Assembly (NCBI GenBank): GCA_964557575.1
Contig: CAZLBC010000016.1
Span: 1-64,000, forward strand
Source: CAZLBC01 sp964557575
GTDB taxonomy: Bacteria > Planctomycetota > Phycisphaerae > SM23-33
DNA length: 64,000 nt
Reading direction: 5' to 3'
Shown piece after piece: positions 54,000 through 63,666 of the stretch. Below the pieces are notes generated by a model. That model made no database searches, was not told the DNA's origin, and saw only the letters and a program-made list of their open reading frames with translations. Position 1 is the stretch's first letter, and the number at the start of each line of letters is the position of its first letter. A program made the position numbers and the translations under genes.

Positions 54000-54346
54000 C
54001 GATGGTTAACCATCGTCCTGTTTTGTATACATGGTGTCTCGGCACGTCGCGCCGGTCTGCAGGCGGCGCACCCTGCCGGCCGGCGACCGCTCGCTCCGGG
54101 TTATGTGCTCACGACACAAGAGATTCAAAATATGCCGGGATTCAACGGGCAGAGATCTTATTGACGGCGATGCGATCACTTCACGCACATAACCAGCTCC
54201 GCGAGCGCCGTAGTACGTACCGGATTGAAGCGTTAGAATCGATTTTAAGGGGATCAAAATCGCTTCTAAGGGCCGTATATTGACTGATTTTCGATATAAG
54301 ATATTTTTAAATAGTTAGTTATTGTGGTCCGACCCCGTATCGTATC
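54000..54346 (+). repeat. Dispersed non-coding repeat, copy 1
   Basis: This gap (53989-54435) holds no gene. Bases about 54015-54346 align with the reverse complement of 61642-61905. Best-conserved parts are the 14-bp hairpin arms 54233-54246 and 54256-54269 (enclosing CGATTTT/AAAATCG), the terminal GTGGTCCGACCCCG and a GC-rich block near 54045-54085. The copy also contains a perfect 10-bp inverted repeat GGTTATGTGC (54099-54108) / GCACATAACC (54185-54194). Confidence 0.75.
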
Positions 54347-54435
54347 TTTCCGTTCCCCCTTGTCACCCGGACGGTGTTTCTGGTACCCTTGGGAATACCG
54401 AAAAACGGTCAACCAATCCGAGTGGAGAACAGAAC

Positions 54436-56004
54436 ATGGTTACGAGACGCGCATTTTTGAAGACGGCGGGGGCCGGAGCACTTGTTGCGGGAACGCCCGT
54501 ATCGTGGGGCGCCGGCGGCACGGCCCCGGCGAAGAAGCCGAATATCATCATGATTCTCGCCGATGACATGGGGTGGTCGGACATTGGCTGTTACGGCGGC
54601 GAGATCGACACGCCGAATCTCGACGGACTCGCGAAACGGGGGCTGCGGCTGACTCAGATGCACAACACCTCGAAATGCTTTCCGTCCCGCGCCTGCCTGC
54701 TGACGGGCGTCTATGCCCAGCAGTGCAACATGGGCCGGCGCCACGGTTCCATCGAGAACGCACTGACCCTCGGCGAGGTGCTCAGGCCGGCGGGATACCG
54801 GACGCTGGCGGCCGGGAAGCACCACGGGACGGAAAACCTGTACCACCGGGGCTTCGATCGGTATTTCGGTCTCCGGGACGGCTGCTGCAATTACTTCAAT
54901 CCCGGCGACCAGCGGCCGGGGGAACCCGCCCCCGCCCGCAAGCGAGCCCGGCACTGGTGCATCGACGAGAAGACCTATCATCCCTACACGCCTCCGCAGA
55001 AGGACTTCTACACGGTTGATTATTTCACCAATTATGCCGTCGATTACCTTGAGGAGTACAAGGACGAAAACAAGCCGTTCCTGCTCTACCTGGCATACAA
55101 GGCGCCGCACGATCCGCTGCAGGCATGGCCGAAGGACATCGAGAAATACCGCGGGAAATACATGGCCGGTTACGCGGCTGTGCGGCAGGCCCGGTACGAG
55201 CGGCAGAAAAAGCTGGGGGTGGTCGACGAGTCGATGCCCCTCTCGGAAAGCGAGTTCAAGGACTGGCAGAAACTGAGCGAAGAGGGGCGGACGGACCAGG
55301 ATCTGCGGATGGCTACCTACGCGGCCATGATCGACTGCATGGACCGGAATATCGGCCGCCTCATCAAGAAGCTCGAGGAACTGGGCGAACTGGAAAACAC
55401 CCTGATCATGTTCGCCTCGGACAACGGTTGTTCCGCCGAGTTCGCCGAGGGGTCTTTTAATAAAAAGTACAAGGAAAAGCAGGATAAATACCCCATCGGC
55501 CACATGGCGCGGTTTACCTCTCTCGGCAGGGACTGGGCGAACGTGTCCGACACCCCCTTCAGGAAGTACAAGAATTACAGTTACGAGGGCGGAATCTGCA
55601 CCCCGTTCATCGCCTTCTGGCCCGGGGTTATCAAAGACGGCGGGATTTCCGACGCGCCCGCCCATTTTATCGACGTCATGGCCACCCTGGTCGATATCAC
55701 CGGCGCCGATTATCCCGAACGATTCAAGGGGAAAACGATCGTTCCGCTGCAGGGACAGAGCCTGCTGCCCCTGTTCCGAGGCGAGGAGTTCGCGCGGAAA
55801 AAGCCGCTCTTCTGGGAGTGGCGGTCGCAGGAGGCGGTGCACTGGGAAGGGTGGAAGGCGATCAGGAGCAAGAAGAAAGCGTGGCAGTTGTACAGCATGA
55901 AAAAGGACAAGACCGAAACCCGCGACGTCGCGGGAAAACACCCGGATGTCGTCGCCCGGCTCGACAGGCTGTACACGGCGTGGAAGAAGGGGTGGAAGGG
56001 CTGA
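54436..56004 (+). CDS. Tat-exported sulfatase
   Basis: A 522-residue S1 sulfatase. Start ATG 54436 has GGAG eight bases upstream and gives a twin-arginine signal, VTRRAFLKTAGAGALVAGT. Mature motifs: KPNIIMILADDMGWSDIGCYGG (metal aspartates), formylglycine site C81-F-P-S-R85, YRTLAAGKHHG, FLLYLAYKAPHDP, LIMFASDNGCSAEF and EGGICTPFIAFWPG. The Tat route implies folding, and perhaps formylglycine formation, before export. Relatives are arylsulfatase A-like enzymes of sulfated polysaccharide degraders. It lies just inside repeat copy 1 and converges with the vWA gene. Confidence 0.93.
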   Translation: MVTRRAFLKTAGAGALVAGTPVSWGAGGTAPAKKPNIIMILADDMGWSDIGCYGGEIDTPNLDGLAKRGLRLTQMHNTSKCFPSRACLLTGVYAQQCNMGRRHGSIENALTLGEVLRPAGYRTLAAGKHHGTENLYHRGFDRYFGLRDGCCNYFNPGDQRPGEPAPARKRARHWCIDEKTYHPYTPPQKDFYTVDYFTNYAVDYLEEYKDENKPFLLYLAYKAPHDPLQAWPKDIEKYRGKYMAGYAAVRQARYERQKKLGVVDESMPLSESEFKDWQKLSEEGRTDQDLRMATYAAMIDCMDRNIGRLIKKLEELGELENTLIMFASDNGCSAEFAEGSFNKKYKEKQDKYPIGHMARFTSLGRDWANVSDTPFRKYKNYSYEGGICTPFIAFWPGVIKDGGISDAPAHFIDVMATLVDITGADYPERFKGKTIVPLQGQSLLPLFRGEEFARKKPLFWEWRSQEAVHWEGWKAIRSKKKAWQLYSMKKDKTETRDVAGKHPDVVARLDRLYTAWKKGWKG

Positions 56005-56028
56005 TGCGCGCGGCCGAACAGAAGCGGG

Positions 56029-58617
56029 TTATACGAGTCCCCAGCGTTTTCGCAGCGTCCATTCGGTGCAAAGCAGCAAGATGATGAAGATGATCAGCGG
56101 CCACCGCCAGCCGGCCAGCAGGTCTTCGGTCGTGTAGATCCTCTTTACGTTCGGTTCGGTCCTGCTGTCGAGTTCATGAAGCAGTTCTTCCAGTTGCGCG
56201 AGGGGAACGAACCGGCCCCGCCCGGTATCGGCCATTTTTCTGAGCAGGTCGAAATCCGCGAGCAGGTCCCTGGATTCGAGGTTGCGGTACTGCAGCACGA
56301 AGACCTGCTTTGCGTTCATCGACCTGCCGCCGACGTCGGCCGCCGCGTCGATCGTGTACGTGCCGGGTTTTTCGGGCGGTGGGAGAGATGCGGTAAATCT
56401 CCTGTTTTTTCGGTCTGTTTTCACCGGGATCGCCGTGGTTGTTTTGTCCGGCACGGTGAGGGTCAGTTGCGGTTGTGTGCCCATAACGGGTATCCCGCGG
56501 GCATCTTCGATTCCCGCCGCGATGTCGATCGTCCGCCGCTCCTTTCTGAGGCGGGTCAGGTCGTATTCGATCCGGTCGGTTTGCACCCAGAGATTACCCC
56601 GGGGCGCCGCGAGGAATTCCGCGACCTGCCGCCAGAATCGCCGCAGGACCGCGGCCCCGTCGACGCCACCCGGTGTTTCGGGGGGCGGACTGAGCGCCCA
56701 GCGCCACGTGGTGTCGAACGCGATCGCGAGTGACCGTCCCGTGCCGACCTGCTGCGAGACGATCATCGGCGCGCTTTGGCACTCGGCCAGGATTGTGGCG
56801 GCCGGCTTGACCCCCGCGAGCCGGTTCGCGCCCGGCAGGGGGCGCAGGGCGTTCCAGGCGTCCCGCGGGTCACCGTCACCCGGTGCGGTCTGCATGATGG
56901 ATGAGCGGCGTCCCTCGGCGGTGGGCAGCGGTTTGATCGGGCCGTCCAGATCGCCGGTACTCGCGGCGCAGTCGACCGGAATCACGTCGGCGAGCGGCGT
57001 CTCCTGCCAGCCCCCGTTCCCGAAGCTGTGTGTTCCCCCGATCATGCAGAGCCCCTTTCCGTAGTCCAGGACCAGCGTTCTGATGATCTCGATCTGGCGC
57101 GGGGAAAATGCCCCCGGGGCGATGTCGCCCAGAATCACGGCGTGGTATCGCAGCCAATCGTCGATATCGTCTCCGAACAGCGCCGCCGCACCGCCGGCCG
57201 CCGGACCGGCGGGCGTGACGCGATGGATCGAGTATTTTTTTTCGGTGCCGATCGCGCGGGTTATGAATTTCGACTCGTACCGGTATTTTCCCTCTATGTA
57301 GAGTATACGCGTTTCCCGGTCGGTCACATGTACCAGCGTTGCCGCCTGTGGATTGCCCGCGAGCTGCTCGGGTTTCTGACCCGCGAGTTCCGCCGTGATC
57401 GCGAGTCGGTGGAACCCCGCGTCGAGCGGTACGTGTTCAAACCGCACGGCGGGCGTCGCCGTCGCGCCCGCTATCTGCAGTTCCCCGGTCCCGACGGTTT
57501 CGTCGCCGAACGTACAGGTGACCTTCAGCCGGCGTCCGTCCAGGCCGATTACCCTGATGCGGGGCGTGATCGTTATGCGCCTGAATGCACTTGCCGTTTC
57601 GGGGGCACCGGTATCCAGGATGGTGATGGCCCGCGCGGCAGTCGTTGCCGTGTCGCTGCCGACCCCCACGGTGTGCACGGCGATGCCGCGCCGGTCCATG
57701 CGGCGGGCGAATGCGACCGGGCCGATGTTCTCGATCGTGTTGTTGCAGCCGTCGGAAAACAGCACGATGCCGCGGACGTCGGCGTCGTCCGCCGCCGGCG
57801 GGTCGATTGCCGCCGCCGCCGCATCGCCGATGGCGGTCGCCGATCCCGGCGGCCCCTTCAGCAGTCCGGCCCATTCCATGCCATCCGAAGCGGTGTGCAC
57901 GGTGCGGGAGAAGCTGAACGCGCGAAAACCGGTTTCTCGCTCGGTCATTGCCTTGAAAACAGACCCGGCCGACTCGAGGGCGCCGATCAGCGCATTCGTG
58001 CGGCTGATTCGCTCTCCTGCCGTTTCCGCCGCGCCGGCGGGCAGCATCTCGGCGGTCATGTCCCGCCGCCGCATCGACTCGGAGTGATCGAGCCCCAGGA
58101 TGAAAACGGGCGGGATATGTTCCCGCGTCACGTGCTGCAGAACCGGTTGCATGATCCACGCCGTCGCCGCGAGGACGGCCGTCATGCGCAGCGACAGCAG
58201 GAATGCTTTCCGCCCCCGGGACAGCGGCCGCGTGGTCTGCCCGTAGGAACGCAGGGACCACGCCGCGGCCGATGCCGCTATGGCCAGGACGCCGCCGCCG
58301 GTCGGCCAGGACCAGACGAGTACCGCCAGGGCCGCCAGGGCCGTGCCCCGCAGCCCCACTACGACGGCCGCGGCACCCCGCGTCCTGCCCGTGGACGCGG
58401 TCGTCGCCACGAGCATCAGACCCGCCGTCGCGAGCAGGGGGCCGGCGAACAGGCCGGCGGCGGTCAGGAACAGCTCGCCCGCGGCCGAGCCGCCGCGCTG
58501 GCACCACAGGGCGAGCATGATGACCTCGACGAGAATCAGGACAGCCGCGGCGCCGACGAGCAGTTCCGGCCATGACGGTGGGTTCCAGATCAGGCTTGAT
58601 GCTGGATTTATGTACAT
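56029..58617 (-). CDS. vWA-domain membrane protein with glutamine-amidotransferase-like domain
   Basis: An 862-residue protein (ATG 58617, MYINPASSL). Two or three N-terminal transmembrane helices (LLVGAAAVLILVEVIMLALW; LFAGPLLATAGLMLVA; ALAALAVLVWSW), then a vWA domain with the MIDAS start FILGLDHSESM, a class-I amidotransferase-like fold around YGKGLCMIGGTHSFGNGGW, a beta-sandwich segment, and a C-terminal helix WPLIIFIILLLCTEWTLRKRWGLV. This architecture is common in Planctomycetes and Verrucomicrobia, often in BatA/MoxR-like loci, but its function is unknown. No MoxR ATPase is adjacent. Confidence 0.88.
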   Translation of the reverse strand: MYINPASSLIWNPPSWPELLVGAAAVLILVEVIMLALWCQRGGSAAGELFLTAAGLFAGPLLATAGLMLVATTASTGRTRGAAAVVVGLRGTALAALAVLVWSWPTGGGVLAIAASAAAWSLRSYGQTTRPLSRGRKAFLLSLRMTAVLAATAWIMQPVLQHVTREHIPPVFILGLDHSESMRRRDMTAEMLPAGAAETAGERISRTNALIGALESAGSVFKAMTERETGFRAFSFSRTVHTASDGMEWAGLLKGPPGSATAIGDAAAAAIDPPAADDADVRGIVLFSDGCNNTIENIGPVAFARRMDRRGIAVHTVGVGSDTATTAARAITILDTGAPETASAFRRITITPRIRVIGLDGRRLKVTCTFGDETVGTGELQIAGATATPAVRFEHVPLDAGFHRLAITAELAGQKPEQLAGNPQAATLVHVTDRETRILYIEGKYRYESKFITRAIGTEKKYSIHRVTPAGPAAGGAAALFGDDIDDWLRYHAVILGDIAPGAFSPRQIEIIRTLVLDYGKGLCMIGGTHSFGNGGWQETPLADVIPVDCAASTGDLDGPIKPLPTAEGRRSSIMQTAPGDGDPRDAWNALRPLPGANRLAGVKPAATILAECQSAPMIVSQQVGTGRSLAIAFDTTWRWALSPPPETPGGVDGAAVLRRFWRQVAEFLAAPRGNLWVQTDRIEYDLTRLRKERRTIDIAAGIEDARGIPVMGTQPQLTLTVPDKTTTAIPVKTDRKNRRFTASLPPPEKPGTYTIDAAADVGGRSMNAKQVFVLQYRNLESRDLLADFDLLRKMADTGRGRFVPLAQLEELLHELDSRTEPNVKRIYTTEDLLAGWRWPLIIFIILLLCTEWTLRKRWGLV

Positions 58618-58740
58618 GGCGGTATTGTACCGGCAGGGACGGCACCGCAACAGGCAAACCCGCATCATATTTCGACGGGCACCTCGTTTGTGCGATTGAA
58701 ATGCAATCTTTTTCGGGCTACGATACGGGGTTCGTACGAC

Positions 58741-61641
58741 ATGGCAAAAGGCAACCGGACAAAACGGAAGAAATCAGCAGGCCGCGTGGCGGCGAACACG
58801 GGCGGGGCCGGCGCGAAGTACATCACCGTACTCGGGGCCGCCGAGCATAACCTGCGCGATATTGACGTGCGCATTCCCCGGGATCAACTGGTGGTGATAA
58901 CCGGCATATCGGGTTCGGGCAAGAGTTCCCTGGCGTTCGATACGATCTACGCCGAGGGGCAGCGGAAGTACGTTGAAAGCCTGTCGGTGTACGCCCGTCA
59001 GTTTCTCCAGCAGCTCGCCAAGCCGCACGTCGAGCATATCGAGGGGCTGCCGCCGACCATTGCCATCCAGCAGAGAACCGGGGGGTCGAATCCGCGATCC
59101 ACCGTCGCTACCACGACCGAGATATACGATTACCTGCGGCTGCTGTTCGCCCGGGTCGGCACCCCGCACTGCTGGAAGTGCGAGCGGGAGATCACCAGCC
59201 AGACGGTCAGCCAGATGGTCGACGCGATCGGCGAGTTGCCCGCGGGCACCCGGTTCATGGTCCTGTCGCCGGTTGTCAGGGACCGGAAGGGGCGCCACGA
59301 GCAGCTCTTTTCCCGCCTGCAGCAAGAAGGCTTCGTGCGGGCCCGGATCGACGGCGCGCTCCACGAGCTGAAAGATCCCCCGAAGCTCCGGAAAAACACC
59401 CGGCACACCGTGGAGGTCGTCGTCGATCGTCTGGTACTCAGGGATTCGGTCCGTGACCGGCTCGCCGACAGTATCCAGACCGCGGTCGATCTCTCGGGGG
59501 GGCTGGTGGTGATCAATCACGAGAACCCCGACACGAAGGGCGCGGGGGAGGGCGGGAAGATCGACTACGGTTCGTGGGAAGACCGCCTCTTTTCGGCCAC
59601 CTATGCCTGCCCGTTCCACCCGGAAGTCAACCTGCCGGCCCTTGCCCCCCGGATGTTCAGTTTCAACAGCCCGTACGGTGCCTGTCCCGGCTGCGACGGC
59701 CTGGGAACGACCCTCGAGTTCGATCCCGAACTGGTGGTGCCCGATCCCGCGCTGTCGCTCACCGAAGGTGCCATCGACGCCTGGCGCCGCGGCGGCAAGC
59801 GGATGAATATCTACTATAACCGGCAACTCCGGCGTTTTTGCCGCATGACCGGTATCAGCCCGGCGATGGCGTTCGAGGACATTCCCGTCGCAACCCGGGA
59901 TATCCTGATGTACGGCGACCCGGACCGGGACTGGGAGGGGGTCATCCCCAATCTCGATCGCCGGTGGCGCAAGACCGACAGCGAGTACGTCAAGGCCCGC
60001 CTGCACGGCTACATGGCCGCCCAGTCGTGCGACGAATGCGGTGGTATGCGGCTGCGCCCGGAGAGTCGGGCGGTCCTTGTCGGCGGCAGGAACATCTGCG
60101 ACGTGGTGAAGATGACAATCAGCGACGCCCTGGCGTTTTTCCGCGGACTGAAGCTGGGGGCGGAGAAAAAGCGGATCGCGGAGATGATCTTGCGGGAGAT
60201 CGTCGAGCGGCTGACGTTCCTCGACGACGTCGGGCTCGCCTACCTGTCTCTCGGCCGCAACAGCGCTTCCCTGTCGGGGGGGGAGTCGCAGCGGATACGC
60301 CTGGCTACGCAGGTCGGCAGCGGCCTGGTGGGCGTCTGTTACGTCCTTGACGAGCCCACGATCGGGCTGCACCAGCGGGACAACCGGCGGCTGATCGACA
60401 CCCTGGCGAAACTGCGGGATACCGGAAACACCGTTCTCGTCGTGGAGCACGACGAGGAGATTATCCGCGCGGCCGACCTGATCGTCGACATGGGACCCGG
60501 CGCCGGTGCCCACGGGGGAGAGGTCGTGGTTCAGGGAGACGTGAAAACGGTGAGCCGGTGCCGCCGGTCGCTGACCGGCAGCTACCTCTCCGGCGGCCTG
60601 CGGATACAAACTCCCGAACAGCGCCGCGACGTCGACCTTGAAGGGGGGGTGCGCATCACCGGCTGCCGGGGAAACAACCTCAAGGACCTCGACGTCACGG
60701 TGCCGCTCGGGGGCATCGTCTGTGTCACGGGGGTCAGCGGCTCCGGCAAGAGCACGCTCGTGAACGAAACCCTCCTGAAGGCCCTGAAGCGGCGGCTCAA
60801 CCGGTCGGGCCCCAAGCCGCTGTCATTCGGCGCGCTGAAGGGGAGCCGGGGGGTCGACAAGGTGATCGAGATAGACCAGTCCCCCATCGGCAGGACGCCC
60901 CGGAGCAACCCGGCCACCTACACCGGCCTGTTCGACCACGTGCGCCGGCTCTTCGCCGAGACCCGGGAGGCCAAGATACGCGGTTACAAGCCCGGCCGGT
61001 TCAGCTTCAACGTCAAGGGCGGACGGTGCGAGGCGTGCCAGGGCCAGGGGCGCAAGCGGATCGAGATGCATTTCCTTCCCGACGTCTTCGTGGAGTGCCA
61101 GGAGTGCGGCGGCGCCCGGTACAACCGGGAGACGCTCCAGGTCCGGTTCAAGGGACTGAACATCGCCGACGTCCTGGACATGCGGGTCTCCGACGGGTTG
61201 AAGTATTTCGGTAATTTTCCCAACATCCACCGCCTCCTCAAGCGGCTCGCGAGCGTCGGGCTGGGGTATATCAAGCTCGGCCAGAGTTCCACCACCCTGT
61301 CGGGGGGCGAAGCCCAGCGGGTGAAGCTGGCGTCCGAACTGGGAAAGAAGGCGACCGGCCACACCTTTTACGTCCTCGACGAACCCACCACCGGCCTGCA
61401 TTTCGCGGATATCCACAAGCTCATGGACGTCCTCGACCGGCTCGCGGACATGGGGAACACGATCGTGATCATCGAGCACCACATGGACGTGATCAAGTGC
61501 GCCGACTGGATTATCGACCTCGGGCCCGAAGGCGGCGAGGCCGGGGGGCGGATCGTCGCCGAGGGACGGCCGGCGACCGTTGTCGACTGCCCCGACAGTT
61601 ACACCGGCCACTACCTGCGGAAACATCTTGAAACGGCTTGA
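58741..61641 (+). CDS. uvrA: UvrABC excision nuclease subunit A
   Basis: A 966-residue UvrA. ATG 58741 is preferred over an upstream frame start at 58690. ABC domain 1: GISGSGKSS (55-63) and the signature SLSGGESQRIRLATQVGSGL; ABC domain 2: GVSGSGKST (664-672) and TLSGGEAQRVKLASEL. Zinc motifs: CWKC near residue 158, CPGC/CDECGGMRL and the C-terminal CEACQGQG...CQECGG. A basic 25-residue N-terminal extension (KGNRTKRKKSAGR) is unusual. It scans DNA for bulky lesions and loads UvrB. The stop lies directly at the border of repeat copy 2. Confidence 0.97.
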   Translation: MAKGNRTKRKKSAGRVAANTGGAGAKYITVLGAAEHNLRDIDVRIPRDQLVVITGISGSGKSSLAFDTIYAEGQRKYVESLSVYARQFLQQLAKPHVEHIEGLPPTIAIQQRTGGSNPRSTVATTTEIYDYLRLLFARVGTPHCWKCEREITSQTVSQMVDAIGELPAGTRFMVLSPVVRDRKGRHEQLFSRLQQEGFVRARIDGALHELKDPPKLRKNTRHTVEVVVDRLVLRDSVRDRLADSIQTAVDLSGGLVVINHENPDTKGAGEGGKIDYGSWEDRLFSATYACPFHPEVNLPALAPRMFSFNSPYGACPGCDGLGTTLEFDPELVVPDPALSLTEGAIDAWRRGGKRMNIYYNRQLRRFCRMTGISPAMAFEDIPVATRDILMYGDPDRDWEGVIPNLDRRWRKTDSEYVKARLHGYMAAQSCDECGGMRLRPESRAVLVGGRNICDVVKMTISDALAFFRGLKLGAEKKRIAEMILREIVERLTFLDDVGLAYLSLGRNSASLSGGESQRIRLATQVGSGLVGVCYVLDEPTIGLHQRDNRRLIDTLAKLRDTGNTVLVVEHDEEIIRAADLIVDMGPGAGAHGGEVVVQGDVKTVSRCRRSLTGSYLSGGLRIQTPEQRRDVDLEGGVRITGCRGNNLKDLDVTVPLGGIVCVTGVSGSGKSTLVNETLLKALKRRLNRSGPKPLSFGALKGSRGVDKVIEIDQSPIGRTPRSNPATYTGLFDHVRRLFAETREAKIRGYKPGRFSFNVKGGRCEACQGQGRKRIEMHFLPDVFVECQECGGARYNRETLQVRFKGLNIADVLDMRVSDGLKYFGNFPNIHRLLKRLASVGLGYIKLGQSSTTLSGGEAQRVKLASELGKKATGHTFYVLDEPTTGLHFADIHKLMDVLDRLADMGNTIVIIEHHMDVIKCADWIIDLGPEGGEAGGRIVAEGRPATVVDCPDSYTGHYLRKHLETA

Positions 61642-61910
61642 AACGGGGTCGGACCACAGTAACTAATTGTAATTAAATGTTTTATGCAGAAAAAGGGGCT
61701 GTATATGGGCCTTAGAGGCGATTTTGCCCCCCGAAAATCGACGCTAACGCTTCAATCCATGTATACCCGCCAACAAACGGACCTCCTGCGCTACCCTGCT
61801 TTTCGAACCCGTTTGTCTCCCTGCACCCTGTAACGAAGCGGCCGGTAAGTCCGGCGGCTTACAGGCCGGCGCGCCGTGACGAGCCACCATCGTTTTCTAA
61901 ACAGGGGGTG
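61642..61910 (-). repeat. Dispersed non-coding repeat, copy 2 (inverted)
   Basis: Reverse-complement relative of 54015-54346. It begins at the uvrA stop with GGGGTCGGACCACAGT, keeps the CGATTTT/AAAATCG hairpin (61718-61742 region) and the GC-rich GCCGGTAAGTCCGGC block. Instead of the GGTTATGTGC stem it has ACAAACGG pairing with CCGTTTGT, so stem sequence changed while pairing was kept. The remaining gap 61911-62031 shows no gene. Confidence 0.75.
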
Positions 61911-62031
61911 AGTATGGGATGACCGTTGTTTTTTGATCAGTACCGAGCGGTATTACTGCGAATCGTGTTCATCCCCCGGAATACGGAATTTCCGGTTTCA
62001 GGAATTAGGTATGGTGTCCCCGGAATTCGCG

Positions 62032-63426
62032 TTACTCGTCCGCGGGCTCTCCGAGGATACCCTTCAGCTCGTCGAGTTTTTCCCGGAGCATCTCGTCGTC
62101 GGCGGCTTCCAGATTCAGCCTGAGCAGGGGTTCGGTGTTTGATGGGCGGAGGTTGAACCACCAGTCCCGGAACTGGCAGGTTACCCCGTCGAGGTGGTCT
62201 GATTCGGCGCCCTGCTCGGTGTAAATCCGCTCCGCCCGCCGCATCATCTCCTCCTTGTCCTCAACCGTGAAATTGATCTCCCCCGACTGGCTGTACCGCG
62301 CAACGAGCGGGGCCACCATCTCGCTGAGTGGCTTCTCGGCGGCGGCAATGATGCTGGCCGCTGTCGCGAATGCGATCGCACCGCTGTCGGCGTGGTAGTT
62401 GTCCCGGAAATAGTTGTGTCCCGACAGCTCGCCGCCGAACACGGCGTGGGTGTCCGCCATCGCCTTTTTGATAAAGGAATGGCCGACGCGCTCACGGCGG
62501 GGGATGCCGCCCGCCTCGCGTATCGCCTCCACCAGCGCACGGGAACTGCGGAGATCGTAGACAATCGTTGACCCCGGGCTTTTCTGGAGAAAATGCCGCG
62601 CCATGATCGCGTTCATGATATCGCAGCGCACCGACGCGCCCTTCTCATCCACGAGCATGCACCGGTCGGCGTCGCCGTCCAAGCATATGCCGAAGTCGGC
62701 CCCCTGTTCGACGACGGCCTCCTTGACCCACCGGAGGTTCTGTTCGATCAGAGGGTTGGGCGGATGGACGAATGTCCCGTCCATCTCGAAGTGCAGGGGA
62801 ACGAGGTTGAGCGTGTCGACCGCGCCGAAAATTTCCGGGAGCATCTTGCCGCCCGCGCCGTTCGACGCGTCGGCGACTACCGTGACCTCCCTTTTCAGGT
62901 CGAGGAACGCGAGGCAATGTTCGCGGTAGTCGTTCCACAGATCCACCTGTCGGGAGGGGGTCAGCGATGCCGAGGCCGGCATCCTCCTGAGGCCTGAAAC
63001 CAGTCGCTTGATTTCGTCCAAACCGCTCTTCTCGCCCACCGGCTTCGCCCGGTGCCCGCATATCTTGAAACCGTTGTACTCAATGGGATTGTGCGACGCG
63101 GTCACCTGGATGCCGCCGCAGGCCCCGAGGTGGTTGACCGCGAAGTAGATCATCGGGGTGTCGCACAACCCGATATCGATTGCGGTGACGCCCGAGGCGC
63201 TTATGCCGTCGGCCAACGCGGCCGTGAGTGATTCGCTGTGGGGCCGCATATCCCGTCCGATCGCGATCTTGTTGATCGCCTGCTGTCCGCGCTCGTAGCC
63301 GGAGAGCGACGAGCGAAGATACTGGCTCGCCGCGTGGCCGATTCGCCAGGCGAGATCCTCGTCAATCTGCTCGCCGTAAAGACCCCTGATGTCGTATGCC
63401 TTAAATACCCTGTCTGGTATATTCAT
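62032..63426 (-). CDS. manB: Phosphomannomutase/phosphoglucomutase
   Basis: A 464-residue alpha-D-phosphohexomutase that interconverts mannose- or glucose-6-phosphate and -1-phosphate for nucleotide-sugar synthesis. Motifs: phosphoserine loop TASHNP (109-114, S111), metal loop DGDADR (250-255), sugar loop GELSGH (332-337) and phosphate loop RPSNTEP near 435. All four are intact and the length is normal for the AlgC/ManB group. Monocistronic; upstream is a 240-base gap. Confidence 0.95.
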   Translation of the reverse strand: MNIPDRVFKAYDIRGLYGEQIDEDLAWRIGHAASQYLRSSLSGYERGQQAINKIAIGRDMRPHSESLTAALADGISASGVTAIDIGLCDTPMIYFAVNHLGACGGIQVTASHNPIEYNGFKICGHRAKPVGEKSGLDEIKRLVSGLRRMPASASLTPSRQVDLWNDYREHCLAFLDLKREVTVVADASNGAGGKMLPEIFGAVDTLNLVPLHFEMDGTFVHPPNPLIEQNLRWVKEAVVEQGADFGICLDGDADRCMLVDEKGASVRCDIMNAIMARHFLQKSPGSTIVYDLRSSRALVEAIREAGGIPRRERVGHSFIKKAMADTHAVFGGELSGHNYFRDNYHADSGAIAFATAASIIAAAEKPLSEMVAPLVARYSQSGEINFTVEDKEEMMRRAERIYTEQGAESDHLDGVTCQFRDWWFNLRPSNTEPLLRLNLEAADDEMLREKLDELKGILGEPADE

Positions 63427-63666
63427 GTTCGATAGTTCCCGGTTTTGGTGTTTCGTATCGACCTGCCCGCGGCGCGGGACCCTATTGTCTCAGAATATAC
63501 CCAGTGGACAAGTATAATCGCCGGGCCGAAATGATTAAATGCATAAACGGTAAAATCGAGACTGGACAACGGGCCGAGAGGAATTTAATCTACCCTCATC
63601 GTTCCGGCCGCGCCGCGGTACCGAAGGAGCGGATATTCCGGTTGATGGAGCGGGAGTGAGTACCTG
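63427..63666. other. Intergenic region between divergent genes
   Basis: This gap separates manB from a TolC-type gene and should contain both promoters. A TATAAT at 63513-63518 is a possible -10 for the rightward gene, but no well-spaced -35 is visible. GGAG at 63650-63653 can serve as ribosome site. No RNA gene or repeat was seen. Confidence 0.3.

Noticed and set aside
54436..61641. Composite transposon bounded by inverted repeats
   Set aside because: The enclosed genes include the housekeeping uvrA and no transposase, so independent insertion of two repeat copies is simpler.
54000..61910. Integron attC sites as explanation for the paired repeats
   Set aside because: Variable stems with conserved ends are suggestive, but the GTTRRRY/RYYYAAC core boxes do not match and no integrase was seen.
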